Shown here one piece after another: positions 1 to 8,999 of a stretch of DNA of 60,669 bases. The DNA lies in contig JAFEBS010000068.1 in the NCBI GenBank assembly GCA_018242525.1, forward strand, positions 1 to 60,669, written 5' to 3'. Position 1 is the stretch's first letter; the number at the start of each line of letters is the position of its first letter. The notes under the pieces are model-generated. The model made no database searches, was not told where the DNA came from, and saw only the letters and a list, made by a program, of their open reading frames with translations. The translations under genes and the position numbers were made by a program. Source of the DNA: Planctomycetota bacterium (GTDB lineage: Bacteria; Planctomycetota; Planctomycetia; Planctomycetales; Planctomycetaceae).

Positions 1-885
1 CCCCTGGACCTGGCCCAGCACCAGGCGGTGGTACAGGACATGAGCCTTCAGCGAGTTATGGACCGGGGCCAGGCGGTGGGCGAAGGTGGTCAGGCGGTCC
101 AGGTAGGCCGCCAGCAACTGGCGGTCATGCCGCCAGTCCTCGTCCGCCCCCGGTTGCAGCTTGGTCAGGTACGTCGTGACAAACGGCTGCTGGTTCAGCA
201 GGCCGCCGTTCAGCTTGAGCAAGTCTTCCAGTTGCGTCAGCAGCAACTGGCGGTGGATGGGCAGCGACCCGAAGCCCCCCGAGTTGGGATGCGCCAGGTC
301 TTCGGCGATCAACTTCACGAGCGTGCCGTCATCCGGACGCTGGACACGCGACAAAAAGTTCCGGCGACGGTTGGGGTTCATCGCCGCCGCGGCGACCCAG
401 TCCAGGGCCGAATCTTCGTAGCCGTCCAGGTTGTCGATCGACTGGCCATCCGCCCGCCGGATGAACTGTTCCCGCGAAATCCACTGGGGATCCAGGGCAA
501 TCGGCAGGTTGGGTTCGACCCCCAGTTGTTCCCGCTGGTGGGGATAATGCAAGCCGAGTTTCTGACGCAAGTAAGCGAGGGACTGCTCCGGGTTCGTGCC
601 ATAGGAGAGCAGGGCCAGGCGCGTCTGGATCTCGGTCAATCGACCGGACTGGCCGTGACGCTGGTGCCACGGGGCAAATAGTTCCCGGGCCTTCTCGAAC
701 TGTTCGGTGTTCAGATAATGCAGGGCATGGAAGTAGTAGTAGTCCTCGGTCCCGGGAATCAGTTGTTTCAGGACCGCCGACCGGTCCGGGGCGAGCGAGA
801 AATCTTCGAGAAACTGAATTTCGCCAGCTAGACCGATCGACGCAACGGTCAGCAGGAACGCTCCCACCGGCAACAGGCGACGCAT
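1..885 (-). CDS. large secreted planctomycete protein, N-terminal part (partial)
   Basis: The minus-strand frame is open from an ATG at 885 to the window edge, giving 295 codons with no stop. It starts MRRLLPVGAFLLTVASIGLAG, a clear Sec signal peptide, followed by a soluble stretch with patterns such as EDYYYFHALHYLNTEQ and REQFIRRADGQSIDNLDGYE. These resemble helical-repeat regions of very long secreted planctomycete proteins, but I cannot name the family. The C-terminus lies outside the window. The opposite-strand frames here are shadows. Confidence 0.75.
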   Translation of the reverse strand, partial: MRRLLPVGAFLLTVASIGLAGEIQFLEDFSLAPDRSAVLKQLIPGTEDYYYFHALHYLNTEQFEKARELFAPWHQRHGQSGRLTEIQTRLALLSYGTNPEQSLAYLRQKLGLHYPHQREQLGVEPNLPIALDPQWISREQFIRRADGQSIDNLDGYEDSALDWVAAAAMNPNRRRNFLSRVQRPDDGTLVKLIAEDLAHPNSGGFGSLPIHRQLLLTQLEDLLKLNGGLLNQQPFVTTYLTKLQPGADEDWRHDRQLLAAYLDRLTTFAHRLAPVHNSLKAHVLYHRLVLGQVQG

Positions 886-1090
886 CTGTAACTCCAGTCA
901 CAATCAGTTATTAAATCTGGCGGTTGACATGAATGAATGACGGGTCCACCCACCCGCCTGCCACAAGTCGACTGTCCGACTGCGGGGTTCGACGCTCCGG
1001 CAACGAAAAAGGTTCCTCGGAAACCTATACGACTGAGAGAGACAGGATGTCAGGCGCGATCACCCGGCGTCAACTGGAAGGCGCTCGAGC

Positions 1091-1939
1091 CAGACGCCGT
1101 AGCCGAAGTCGTGAGACTTCGGAGGTTGGTGGTGACCGCCGTGAATTTTTACGACCTCATCCGCTGAACGTAATCCTCAACGAGTGGAAACCCGGTCGCG
1201 ACTGCATTCGAGGGCATTGGCAACCGACCTCCGAAGTCTCACGACTTCGGCTACGGGTGCAGCTTCTGTAGCCGAAGTCGTGAGACTTCGGACGTCGGAG
1301 GTGACAGCCGTGAATTTTTACGACCTCATCCGCTGTACGAAATTCTCAACGAGTGGAAACCCGGTTGCGACTGCATTCGAGGGCGTTGGCGCCCGACCTC
1401 CGAAGTCTCACGACTTCGGCTACGGGTGCGGCTTTTGTAGCCGAAGTCGTGAGACTTCGGACGTCGGAGGTGACCGCCGTGAATTTTTACGACCTCATCC
1501 GCTGTACGAAATCCTCAACGAGTGGGGAGCCGGGTCGCGACTGAATTCGAGGGCGCTGGCGACCGACATCCGAAGTCTCACGACTTCGGCTACGGGTGCA
1601 GCTTCTGTCGCCGAAGTCGTGAGACTTCGGACGTCGGAGGTGACAGCCGTGAATTTTTACGACCTCATCCGCTGTACGAAATCCTCAACGAGTGGGGAGC
1701 CGGGTTGCGACTGCATTCGAGGGCGTTGGCGACCGACATCCGAAGTCTCACGACTTCGGCTACGGGTGCGGCTTCTGTAGCCGAAGTCGTGAGACTTCGG
1801 AGGTCGGAAGTGACCGCCGTGAATTTTTACGACCTCATCCGCTGAACGAAATCCTCAACGAGTGGAAACCCGGTCGCGACTGAATTCGAGGGCGTTGGCG
1901 ACCGACGTCCGAAGTCTCACGACTACGGGTGCAGCTTCT
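1091..1939. repeat. tandem array of about five 169-170-bp units, each with paired palindromes
   Basis: The 20-bp palindrome CCGAAGTCGTGAGACTTCGG starts near 1103, 1272, 1441, 1611 and 1781, so the period is 169-170 bp. Each unit also carries its reverse complement (for example 1231-1250). Together the two make an inverted repeat with about 24-bp arms and a 13-bp spacer. Between them lies a conserved stretch containing gaatttttacgacctcatcc. The last unit is cut short at about 1909-1939 by loss of half a palindrome. Long ORFs run through the array in several frames but change frame with unit length, so I do not call them genes. A lone copy of the palindrome lies at 22521-22540. Confidence 0.85.
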
Positions 1940-1949
1940 GAATCACCAA

Positions 1950-2687
1950 TCACGGCAGTTCACGAATTCGCAGGTTTTTGAATTCTACGGGAGCCCCTTC
2001 GGATTCCAGGCACAGGTAACCGGTGCTTGGTTCACACTTGGTCCCGCCCGAGACTTCTTCTCCGTTTACCCACAGTCGGACCTCGGCGTTGATCGCTCGT
2101 ACGTAGTAATGATTCCATTCGCCCACCCCCTTGCTCAGATTTTTCCTCGGGAAGCTGCGCGATCCGTTGGGGGCCACGGGAGGAAACGGGGTCATCGTGG
2201 ATTTGCCGACGGGAAAGACATCGCCATTGGTGGTGAACCAGTCGGGCTTCTTGCCGTTCGACTTCTCGTACTGCTCTGCGTAACCGTGATCGAGGACCTG
2301 GACTTCGATGCCGCCGGGCGGCAGCGAGTTCGGCTTCAAGTCGGTCAGGGCTTCTTCCGTGGCCCAGACGAAAATGCCGGAGTTTCCGCCCGCCTTCAAA
2401 TGCCTCCAGGTCGCGACAAGCTCGAAATTGGTAATCGGCTTCTGGGAACGGGTGACGCCAACCGGCTTCCCAGTGCAGTGAACAAGTCCATCCTTCCAGG
2501 TCCATGTATCCGGGGCTGTATTTACGTTGACGAAATCAGCCTCACCCAGTTCGCGCCATCCCAGGCCGGTGCCATCAATCGTCGCTTTCGTCACCGGTTC
2601 GGCATCCTGTCCCCAGGCGGGAACGATTGTCATCATCAGCGCGCCAGCGAGTCCCAACAGGGTGGGGCGAATCAACGTGGAATTCAT
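1950..2687 (-). CDS. secreted DUF1080 (3-keto-disaccharide hydrolase-type) protein
   Basis: This 245-aa protein has a signal peptide (residues 1-26, ending near PAWGQ). It then has a single DUF1080 concanavalin-like beta-sandwich with the usual landmarks: GLGWRELGEADF, DGLVHCTGKP, FELVATWRHLKAGGNSGIF, EVQVLDHGY and EWNHYYVRA, ending with GYLCLESEGAPVEFKNLRIR. The family includes 3-keto-glucoside hydrolases and is greatly expanded in planctomycetes. Length and domain order are normal. A GAAAGG ribosome site sits about 8 bases before the ATG. The gene ends just beyond the tandem repeat array. Exact substrate is unknown. Confidence 0.9.
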   Translation of the reverse strand: MNSTLIRPTLLGLAGALMMTIVPAWGQDAEPVTKATIDGTGLGWRELGEADFVNVNTAPDTWTWKDGLVHCTGKPVGVTRSQKPITNFELVATWRHLKAGGNSGIFVWATEEALTDLKPNSLPPGGIEVQVLDHGYAEQYEKSNGKKPDWFTTNGDVFPVGKSTMTPFPPVAPNGSRSFPRKNLSKGVGEWNHYYVRAINAEVRLWVNGEEVSGGTKCEPSTGYLCLESEGAPVEFKNLRIRELP

Positions 2688-2830
2688 GCGCGGAGCCTTT
2701 CAAGTGTGACGGCCTGGTCTCGTTGGGTCGTCAGTGGATCTGGACGACAGCCTATTTCTACCGCTTTGAGCGACAGAGAGCGAATGAAAACCTCCATTTT
2801 GCATCGAATCACACGCCAGTGCGCGGGCTG

Positions 2831-4039
2831 CTAACCAACGTGCGAGCTGAGTTTGAAAATCGGCAGCAGCATTGCCAGCGCCAGGCCGCCAACGATCACT
2901 CCCATACCCGCCACCATGATTGGCTCGAGCAGTGACGTGGCCGATTTGATGGCAATGTTGACTTCTGAGTCGTAGTAATTACCGACCCGGCCCAGCACCA
3001 TTCCCAGTTTCCCCGTCTGTTCGCCGGATCCGATCATCTGCACCAGTGTCTTGGGAAACAACGGGTTGGATTCCAGCACTTCGTGAATCTGGCAACCGGT
3101 GGTGACCTTGTCTGCCAGATCCTTCCAGGCTCGTTCATAGAAGATGTTTTCAGAAACGGCGGCACACAATTGAATTCCGTCCAGAACCGGCACCCCGGCG
3201 TTCAGCATGGCGGCAAACGTCCGCGTGGTGCGGGCCAGGATCGACTTGCGCATCAGGGGGCCCAGCACCGGCAATTGCAGGATGACCCAGTCAAACGCCA
3301 TTTTTCCCCACCATTTCTGGCGGGCATACCACCAGAATGACCCCAATCCAACCGCTCCCAGCAGGCAGGCCCACCAATAGTGCGTGAGGATGTGCGAGGC
3401 GGTCATCATGACGATGGTGGGGGTCGGCAATTCGATCCCACGGGCCACAAACATCGGAGAAATCTTGGGAAGGACAAACGTCAACAGGAACGCACAGGCC
3501 GCCATGCACATCGCCATCATGACGCCCGGGTACATCAGGGCCCCGCGCACCTTTTGACGTTGTTCCAGGTCACTGCGCATCTGAGTGGCGATTCGTTCCA
3601 GCAGGGCTCCCAGAAGTCCGCTGACTTCCCCCGCCTTGACCAGGTTCACGTAGACACCGTCGAAGTACCGGGGATACTTGGCCAGGGCGACCGAGAAATC
3701 GACACCCCCTTCGACATCCTGCTGAATCTTCTCGAGAATCGTCCGCAGGCTGGGATTCTCGGACTGCTTTGCCAGGCCGGCCAGCGCGGATGCCACGGGG
3801 ATTCCCGCATCCACCATCACGGCCAGTTGACTGGACAAATAGACGATATCACTGCGGGAGATGCGGCGGGCAAACAACGAACTGCCGGTGGTCGACGCGA
3901 CGACTCGAGCTTCATTAATGGTCAGGGTGAACAGTCCGTCCTGACGCAGTTTGCGCGCGGCTTCAGCGGTATTGTCTGCGGAGATTACGCCGCTCTGCAT
4001 CTTGCCGGAGAGATCTCGAGCCAGGTATTCAAACTGCAT
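2831..4039 (-). CDS. gspF: type II secretion / type IV pilus inner-membrane platform protein (GspF/PilC family)
   Basis: This 402-aa protein has two GspF cytoplasmic domains and three expected membrane segments (around residues 165-190, 215-235 and 370-395). Motifs include FEYLARDLSGKMQSG at the N-terminus, QLAVMVDAGIPVASAL in the first domain and AMLNAGVPVLDGIQL in the second. The family forms the membrane platform that couples an assembly ATPase to pseudopilin polymerisation. I prefer the ATG at 4039 (MQFEYL, GGAAG site upstream). An in-frame ATG at 4060 overlaps the ATPase stop by one base and is the alternative. It is the last gene of a compact minus-strand cluster. Confidence 0.9.
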   Translation of the reverse strand: MQFEYLARDLSGKMQSGVISADNTAEAARKLRQDGLFTLTINEARVVASTTGSSLFARRISRSDIVYLSSQLAVMVDAGIPVASALAGLAKQSENPSLRTILEKIQQDVEGGVDFSVALAKYPRYFDGVYVNLVKAGEVSGLLGALLERIATQMRSDLEQRQKVRGALMYPGVMMAMCMAACAFLLTFVLPKISPMFVARGIELPTPTIVMMTASHILTHYWWACLLGAVGLGSFWWYARQKWWGKMAFDWVILQLPVLGPLMRKSILARTTRTFAAMLNAGVPVLDGIQLCAAVSENIFYERAWKDLADKVTTGCQIHEVLESNPLFPKTLVQMIGSGEQTGKLGMVLGRVGNYYDSEVNIAIKSATSLLEPIMVAGMGVIVGGLALAMLLPIFKLSSHVG

Positions 4040-4059
4040 GATTCCACTTCCGATCGTCA

Positions 4060-5826
4060 TCAAGAACGTGGCGCGATGCTGGTTGGAACCCAACCTTCAT
4101 CACTGGCCTGCAGGACTTCTTCGATGGTCGTCAGTCCCTCTTTCGCCTTTCGCAGGCCGTCATACCGCAACGGGATCATTCCGCTCCGGCGCGCGTGTTC
4201 TGTGACGGACTGCAGGGTGGCGCTGACATTGATTTTTTCCCGCAGGTTATCGTCCACAACCAGCAATTCATGGATGGCAATCCGCCCTGCAAAGCCGGTG
4301 TTCCTGCAGCGGGCACACCCGGCACCGCGATACAGTTCCTGCACGTCCAGACCCATCTGCTGGACCAGTAGCCTGGTTGCCTTGGACGGCTCGTAGGCCT
4401 GTTTGCACTTGGCGCAGATTCGGCGGCACAAGCGCTGGGCCAGGACGGCGTTGAGCGATGCGCCGATGAGGTAGCCTTCCACACCCATGTTGACCAGACG
4501 CGTGACTGCACTGCAGGCATCATTCGTGTGCAGCGTACTGAACACCAGATGTCCGGTCAGGGCCGACTGAATGGCAATGCGGGCGGTTTCGGCATCGCGA
4601 ATTTCGCCGACCATCAGGATATCCGGATCCTGTCGCAACAGGCTGCGCAGGACGCTGGCGAACGTCAGTCCGACCCTTTCGTTCACCTGAAACTGGTTGA
4701 TCAACTGCAACTGGAACTCCACGGGATCTTCGACCGTGCAGATGTTCTTTTCGATGGTGCTGACCGTATTGAGCGCGGCGTACAGGGTGGTACTCTTCCC
4801 GCTGCCGGTGGGACCGGTCACCAGCACGATGCCGTTCGGACGGTTGATATTGTGCTGGAATCGTTCCAGGTTTTCGGTGCTGAATCCAAGCTGTGCCAGG
4901 GTCAGTGGAATGTTGCGGTTGTCCAGGATTCGAATCACGGTTTTTTCGCCGTGCGTCAGCGGCAGCGTGCTGACACGCAAATCGATGGACCGCCCTTCCA
5001 TCATTACGTGGATGCGGCCATCCTGCGGCAACCGTCGTTCGCTGATGTCCAGAGACGCCATGATCTTGATGCGCGACGCCACGGCCGGGGCGATGTGTCC
5101 GGGCAGTTCCAGGGCCTTGTGCAATGTGCCGTCCACGCGGAAACGGACACGAATCTGCCGTTCGGTCGGCTCGATGTGAATGTCGCTGGCCCCCTCCTTG
5201 ACAGCGGTATATATGATGTAGTTGACCAGCCGGATGATCGGACTCTGGCCAGCCAGTTCGGTGACGCTGACGATGTCGTCGATGGACTCTTCGATCAGTT
5301 CGACGGCGTCGCCCTGCACATCGTCGATGATGTCGTCGATGACGAACACCTGCGAATCGGGCAAGTAGGTCTGCAGCGTCCGGCGGATGTCACGGGCGGA
5401 AGCGATTGCCAGCTGAATCTCGCAGCGTGCGACGGACTTCAGCCGATCCAGCAGGAAGACGTCCGAGGGTTCCGCGACGGCCACGGTCAAAGTGTCGCGA
5501 ACTTTGAACAACGGCAGGACGACATGCTTTTCGATGAAGTCGCGCGGCAGAAGCTCCACGACTTTCGGATCAAACAGCCGGGCTTCCAGGCGAACGAACG
5601 GCAACTGGAATTCAACGGCCAGGCATTCCAGGACCTGTTCTTCGCTGCAGAATTCGCGATCGACCAGCAATTCGCCAAGCAGCTTCGTCTGCTCTCCTTC
5701 CTTCTGCAGCCGCAAGGCTTCCTGCAGCCGTTCGGCGGACAGAAAGCCGCGGCGCACCAGCAGATCCCCCAGTCGTGGACGCGACTGCAGCGGCGAACGG
5801 GTCGGCGTGGGTGTGGCGATCGACAT
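4060..5826 (-). CDS. gspE: GspE/PilB-type secretion or pilus assembly ATPase
   Basis: This 588-aa protein has an N-terminal MshEN/GspE_N region (residues about 15-165, RPRLGDLLVRRGFLSAE) and a hexameric ATPase core. The core has Walker A GPTGSGKSTT near residue 340 and the Asp/Walker B region ILMVGEIRDAETA. A tetracysteine zinc site (CRRICAKC and CARC) lies near the C-terminus, typical of GspE/PilB rather than PilT. It would power pseudopilus or pilus growth together with the adjacent GspF homologue. Its start codon abuts the STAS gene stop (TGA and ATG share a base), which implies translational coupling. No secretin or pseudopilin lies nearby, so the system it serves is undecided. Confidence 0.92.
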   Translation of the reverse strand: MSIATPTPTRSPLQSRPRLGDLLVRRGFLSAERLQEALRLQKEGEQTKLLGELLVDREFCSEEQVLECLAVEFQLPFVRLEARLFDPKVVELLPRDFIEKHVVLPLFKVRDTLTVAVAEPSDVFLLDRLKSVARCEIQLAIASARDIRRTLQTYLPDSQVFVIDDIIDDVQGDAVELIEESIDDIVSVTELAGQSPIIRLVNYIIYTAVKEGASDIHIEPTERQIRVRFRVDGTLHKALELPGHIAPAVASRIKIMASLDISERRLPQDGRIHVMMEGRSIDLRVSTLPLTHGEKTVIRILDNRNIPLTLAQLGFSTENLERFQHNINRPNGIVLVTGPTGSGKSTTLYAALNTVSTIEKNICTVEDPVEFQLQLINQFQVNERVGLTFASVLRSLLRQDPDILMVGEIRDAETARIAIQSALTGHLVFSTLHTNDACSAVTRLVNMGVEGYLIGASLNAVLAQRLCRRICAKCKQAYEPSKATRLLVQQMGLDVQELYRGAGCARCRNTGFAGRIAIHELLVVDDNLREKINVSATLQSVTEHARRSGMIPLRYDGLRKAKEGLTTIEEVLQASDEGWVPTSIAPRS

Positions 5827-6161
5827 CAGCGGAAACTCGCAACGGCATCAATGACCGAATCAAACAGGTCGAAACGCTGGTCCAGTCGGGTCAATTCGAA
5901 GATCTTTCGACCCGGGTCGGCCAGTCCGCTGATTTTTACGGAACCACCAGCCTGGCGGGCCTGATCCTGTAAATCGAGCAGCGCGGTCAGTCCCACGCTG
6001 TCGTATCCGTCCGTACGGTCCATCTGCAGCACAATCGCCGAACTTCCCTTGCGCAGGTGCCCTTCAATCGCCTCCGTCAACAGACGCGATTGTTCTTCCA
6101 TCAGGTCGTCCGGAGTGTGAACGACGACGACATCGCCAAAGGTTTCCGTGGTAATCTGCAT
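5826..6161 (-). CDS. STAS-domain protein (anti-sigma factor antagonist-like)
   Basis: This 111-aa protein consists of a single STAS domain. It keeps the phosphorylatable-Ser context YDSVGLTALLDLQDQA and the downstream KISGLADPGRKIFELTRLDQRF, both hallmarks of SpoIIAA/RsbV-like antagonists. Such proteins switch partners when phosphorylated. It is sandwiched between a response regulator (6 bp upstream) and the assembly ATPase (1-bp overlap), so it probably passes a signal to, or helps position, the secretion/pilus machinery. No anti-sigma kinase is adjacent. Confidence 0.85.
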   Translation of the reverse strand: MQITTETFGDVVVVHTPDDLMEEQSRLLTEAIEGHLRKGSSAIVLQMDRTDGYDSVGLTALLDLQDQARQAGGSVKISGLADPGRKIFELTRLDQRFDLFDSVIDAVASFR

Positions 6162-6167
6162 GTGTCA

Positions 6168-6590
6168 TCAGACCGAAGTGAAGCTGTCGCGAAAAGTGGC
6201 GGTGGACGGTTCCGCTTCATAGCCCAGGATTTCGTAAACCTTGGCGACCAGTTCGCGCGGACTGAACGGCTTGGTCACCATGGCGGACAGATTCAGGTCG
6301 TCCAGTTCCCCGGATTGCTCGACCAATTCGAAACCGCGAGCGGTCAGCAGGATCACGGGCAGTTCTGCCAGCGCCTGGTCTTCTCGAATCCTACGGACGA
6401 GTTGGGCACCATTCTGACCAGGCATTGTGTAGTCCGTGATCAACAGTGCCGGAGGGTGCTTTTTCAGCAGTTCCCAGCACGATTCGGCATCGGCAGCGCC
6501 ATGGACGTCAAATCCGGCACGGGCAAATTTCAAGGAAATTGCACGAACGATGTGTGGTTCGTCGTCGCAGACAATGATTCGTGGTGACAT
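6168..6590 (-). CDS. single-domain response regulator
   Basis: This 140-aa CheY-like receiver has no output domain. Acidic pocket CDDEP (residues 8-12), phospho-acceptor Asp in LLITDYTMPG, Thr in ILLTARG and Lys in MVTKPFS are all present. The start MSPRIIVCDDEP at 6590 is used because the longer frame would overlap the kinase gene and adds unconserved sequence. Together with the upstream histidine kinase it forms a two-component pair, and output presumably passes by protein contact to the STAS protein or the ATPase. Confidence 0.92.
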   Translation of the reverse strand: MSPRIIVCDDEPHIVRAISLKFARAGFDVHGAADAESCWELLKKHPPALLITDYTMPGQNGAQLVRRIREDQALAELPVILLTARGFELVEQSGELDDLNLSAMVTKPFSPRELVAKVYEILGYEAEPSTATFRDSFTSV

Positions 6591-6660
6591 GGCGGGGCTC
6601 CTGGCGAAGGTGACTTGTGCTGGAAAGCTGATCGAACGTGGTTGTATGGAATGGAAGCAG

Positions 6661-8208
6661 TTATCTGGTGGATTTCTGAGACGACGGGTTTCGGCTGCCA
6701 CGGTCACGATGGCCGAGCGGAATTCGGATGGAAAATGTGCTGCCGCGATCGACTTGCGATGTGACCGAAATTGAACCGTCATGAATGTTGGTGACGATGT
6801 ATTTGACCAGGGCCAGCCCCAGTCCGGTGCCGGCGGCCGCCTTCGAATTCTGGGGAACACGATAGAACCGCTCGAACAGCCGTGGCATGGCGTCGGCGGG
6901 GATCCCCATCCCGTTGTCCTGCACCTCGATGACGGCTTCCGTGTCCTGCATGCGGGTCCGAATCCGGACCTCGCCGCCGTCGGGAGTGTATTTGACTGCG
7001 TTCGACACCAGATTGATCAGTGCCTGGCCAAACAGATCCAGGTCCAGATGCGCGGGCAGGTACAGATCGCTCAGTTCATCGACGAATGTGATGTTCTTTT
7101 GACGGGCGGCCGAGGCCACGACTTCCATCGACTTGCGGGCAATCCGATTGACGTCGGTGTCTTCACGCTGAACCTTAATGACGCCGCTTTCCACGCGAGA
7201 GAAATTCAACAGGTTGTTGACCAGTCGTGTCAGGCGGTCGACCTGTTCATCAATGAACTTCAACAATTCCAGTCGCTCGGCCGGATCATCGACATCGTCA
7301 TCCATCAGCAGTTCGGTGTAGGCGCGAATGCTCGACAGCGGCGTCTTCAATTCATGACTGACGGACGAGACGAACTGTGCCTGCTTGGCGGTTTCCTGCA
7401 CTTGTTCACGAATGTCCTGCAGGACCACGCTGACCCCGGCCACCCGGCCCTCGTCGTCATACAGATTGGCGGCTTCAGCACGGTAGGTGATCAACTCTCC
7501 TTGACATTTCAGTTCCAGTTCGTCAGTTCGCTTGTCGGCAGCCGCCGACCGGTTGCGAACCGCGTCCACCAGCGCTTTGACGCTGCCCAGTTGTTCCCAG
7601 GCGGCGGCTGCGGGCATCTGGTCCGTTCCCGTGACGGCGTTGAGCAGCGAATTTGCCCGGCTGTTGCGGAAGATCAGCGTATTTCCACCATCCAGCAGGA
7701 AGACGGGTTGTTCCACCTGGTCGAGCGTGTGGGCCAGTCGTCGGACCTGGTTCTTCAGCAGATGGGCACGCGCTTCCAGTCGAGCCCGTTGCTCGGTCAG
7801 GTCGTGACACTGCTTTTCATGGAGTTCCGTTTTGTGGATGAGTTCACCCAGCAGCGAACGGAAGACACCGGTGACATCCAGGTTGACTCCGCGCATCTCG
7901 GGGCGGTTCAGGACGGCGATGGCGGCAGCCTCCTGTCTTCGAAACAAGGCGATCGTGGTCAGCAGGCCTGTCAGGCATCCGGCAAACGTGAGCAGCGAAG
8001 CACTGGGAGCATGGAACATCCAGGTCCCCACTACGACGGCGACCATTCCAAAGGCAATCGACGGCAGGCAAAGCGGCAGCAGCAGCGTTCCACTGTGTGC
8101 TGGTGGAATCGGCGGAATCGCCGATTCAGTCAGCGCACCTGTCTCCGGCGGCAGCGAACTGCGATCGAACGCCCCGCTGGCGCTGGAGTCAAAAATATCT
8201 GTCGCCAT
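6661..8208 (-). CDS. membrane sensor histidine kinase
   Basis: This 515-aa protein has two predicted membrane segments (about residues 42-95, with a very short loop), a coiled linker and a PAS-like domain (about 170-270, QPVFLLDGGNTLIFRNSRAN). A HisKA box (FVSSVSHELKTPLSSIRAY, His near 290) and a HATPase_c domain follow, with N box LINLVSNAVKYTPDGG, G1 DNGMGIP and G2 GTGLGLALVK. All catalytic features are intact. It is the first gene of the minus-strand cluster HK, RR, STAS, ATPase, GspF, with 70 bp before the regulator. With almost no periplasmic loop it probably senses a membrane or cytoplasmic signal. Confidence 0.93.
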   Translation of the reverse strand: MATDIFDSSASGAFDRSSLPPETGALTESAIPPIPPAHSGTLLLPLCLPSIAFGMVAVVVGTWMFHAPSASLLTFAGCLTGLLTTIALFRRQEAAAIAVLNRPEMRGVNLDVTGVFRSLLGELIHKTELHEKQCHDLTEQRARLEARAHLLKNQVRRLAHTLDQVEQPVFLLDGGNTLIFRNSRANSLLNAVTGTDQMPAAAAWEQLGSVKALVDAVRNRSAAADKRTDELELKCQGELITYRAEAANLYDDEGRVAGVSVVLQDIREQVQETAKQAQFVSSVSHELKTPLSSIRAYTELLMDDDVDDPAERLELLKFIDEQVDRLTRLVNNLLNFSRVESGVIKVQREDTDVNRIARKSMEVVASAARQKNITFVDELSDLYLPAHLDLDLFGQALINLVSNAVKYTPDGGEVRIRTRMQDTEAVIEVQDNGMGIPADAMPRLFERFYRVPQNSKAAAGTGLGLALVKYIVTNIHDGSISVTSQVDRGSTFSIRIPLGHRDRGSRNPSSQKSTR

Positions 8209-8576
8209 GATTTCCCGTCCTACGGCCTCATTCTGGCGCGGTCCCCGTGGAAATCCACACTCCGCACTGCAAACTTAGGTCGCGATTGGCGTGTTGTCCA
8301 ATTGCATCGCTGGTTGCAAAGCGGCAACACGACCTGCCGGGGTGTGGGATCTGCGGATTATGCCGAGAAGAACAACTCTTGACCTGAAGCGGCCTTCTCA
8401 TTCCAACGCGCTGAAATAGTCCGAGACTTCGTCTAAACTGATTCGTGCTCGCCGGGCCATTCCCGGTCCTCCATGCTGATGCCTGATGCACAAAACACCG
8501 TGAACCATGTCTGCCATCAACGCCCGAAGCGCAAGTCCTGAACCGGTGTCCAACCATTAGCAAGACTGAGGTCAGA
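8209..8576. other. intergenic region, no gene recognised
   Basis: This is the divergent region between the histidine kinase (minus) and the small metallopeptidase-like gene (plus), so it should hold both promoters. Open frames across it lack family signatures and ribosome sites. I see no strong hairpin or repeat. Confidence 0.5.
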
Positions 8577-8999
8577 ATGCGATTGTTGCGACCATTCGTC
8601 TATTTGTGGGTGTTGCCTGCTTCAACTGTCGGACTAAGCGTGGTCGCGCTGGCTCTGGCCACCGGCGGACGAGCACGGGTCGTCGACGGTGCCCTGGAAG
8701 TTCACGGTGGCTGGGTTTCCACGATCCTGCTGCGAGGCAATCGCTGGATGAGGGGACCGATTGCGGCGATCACGCTGGGGCATGTCGTGGCCGGCCAGAA
8801 TGAAGCACTGCTGGACCGGACTCGACGTCATGAACGAGTTCATGTCCGCCAATATGAACGCTGGGGCCCGTTCTTCATACCCGCCTATCTGGCCTGTAGC
8901 GTCTGGCTGGGATTACGGGGCTACAACGCGTATCTCGACAACCCCTTCGAGGTGGAAGCGTACGCGATTGACGACGCAGGAAAGGTGCGAATTCACTAG
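8577..8999 (+). CDS. small membrane protein with HExxH motif
   Basis: This 140-aa protein has an N-terminal hydrophobic segment (residues 8-28) and a central RRHERVHVRQYERWGPFF. The HExxH core (HERVH), followed by a Q and by GPFFIPAYL and a second hydrophobic stretch, is the pattern of small zincin-like membrane proteins of unknown function. The C-terminal NPFEVEAYAIDDAG supplies a downstream acidic region of the kind such families use as a third ligand. The gene converges with, and overlaps by 4 bp, the next minus-strand gene. Enzymatic activity is an inference. Confidence 0.7.
   Translation: MRLLRPFVYLWVLPASTVGLSVVALALATGGRARVVDGALEVHGGWVSTILLRGNRWMRGPIAAITLGHVVAGQNEALLDRTRRHERVHVRQYERWGPFFIPAYLACSVWLGLRGYNAYLDNPFEVEAYAIDDAGKVRIH

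Noticed and set aside
28..681. 217-aa plus-strand frame at the left edge
   Set aside because: The minus-strand frame has a signal peptide and runs open to the edge, so it is the real gene.
933..1883. Several overlapping frames through the repeat array
   Set aside because: They change frame with each 169-170-bp unit, encode the same peptide in several frames and lack ribosome sites.
1091..1939. CRISPR array
   Set aside because: Units are about 170 bp with little variation and no short unique spacers; no cas genes are present.
4528..5964. 478-aa plus-strand frame opposite the ATPase gene
   Set aside because: Shadow of the minus-strand GspE gene; no domain, and the true gene has complete motifs.
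6781..8382. 533-aa plus-strand frame opposite the histidine kinase
   Set aside because: Shadow frame; the kinase on the minus strand has all motifs.
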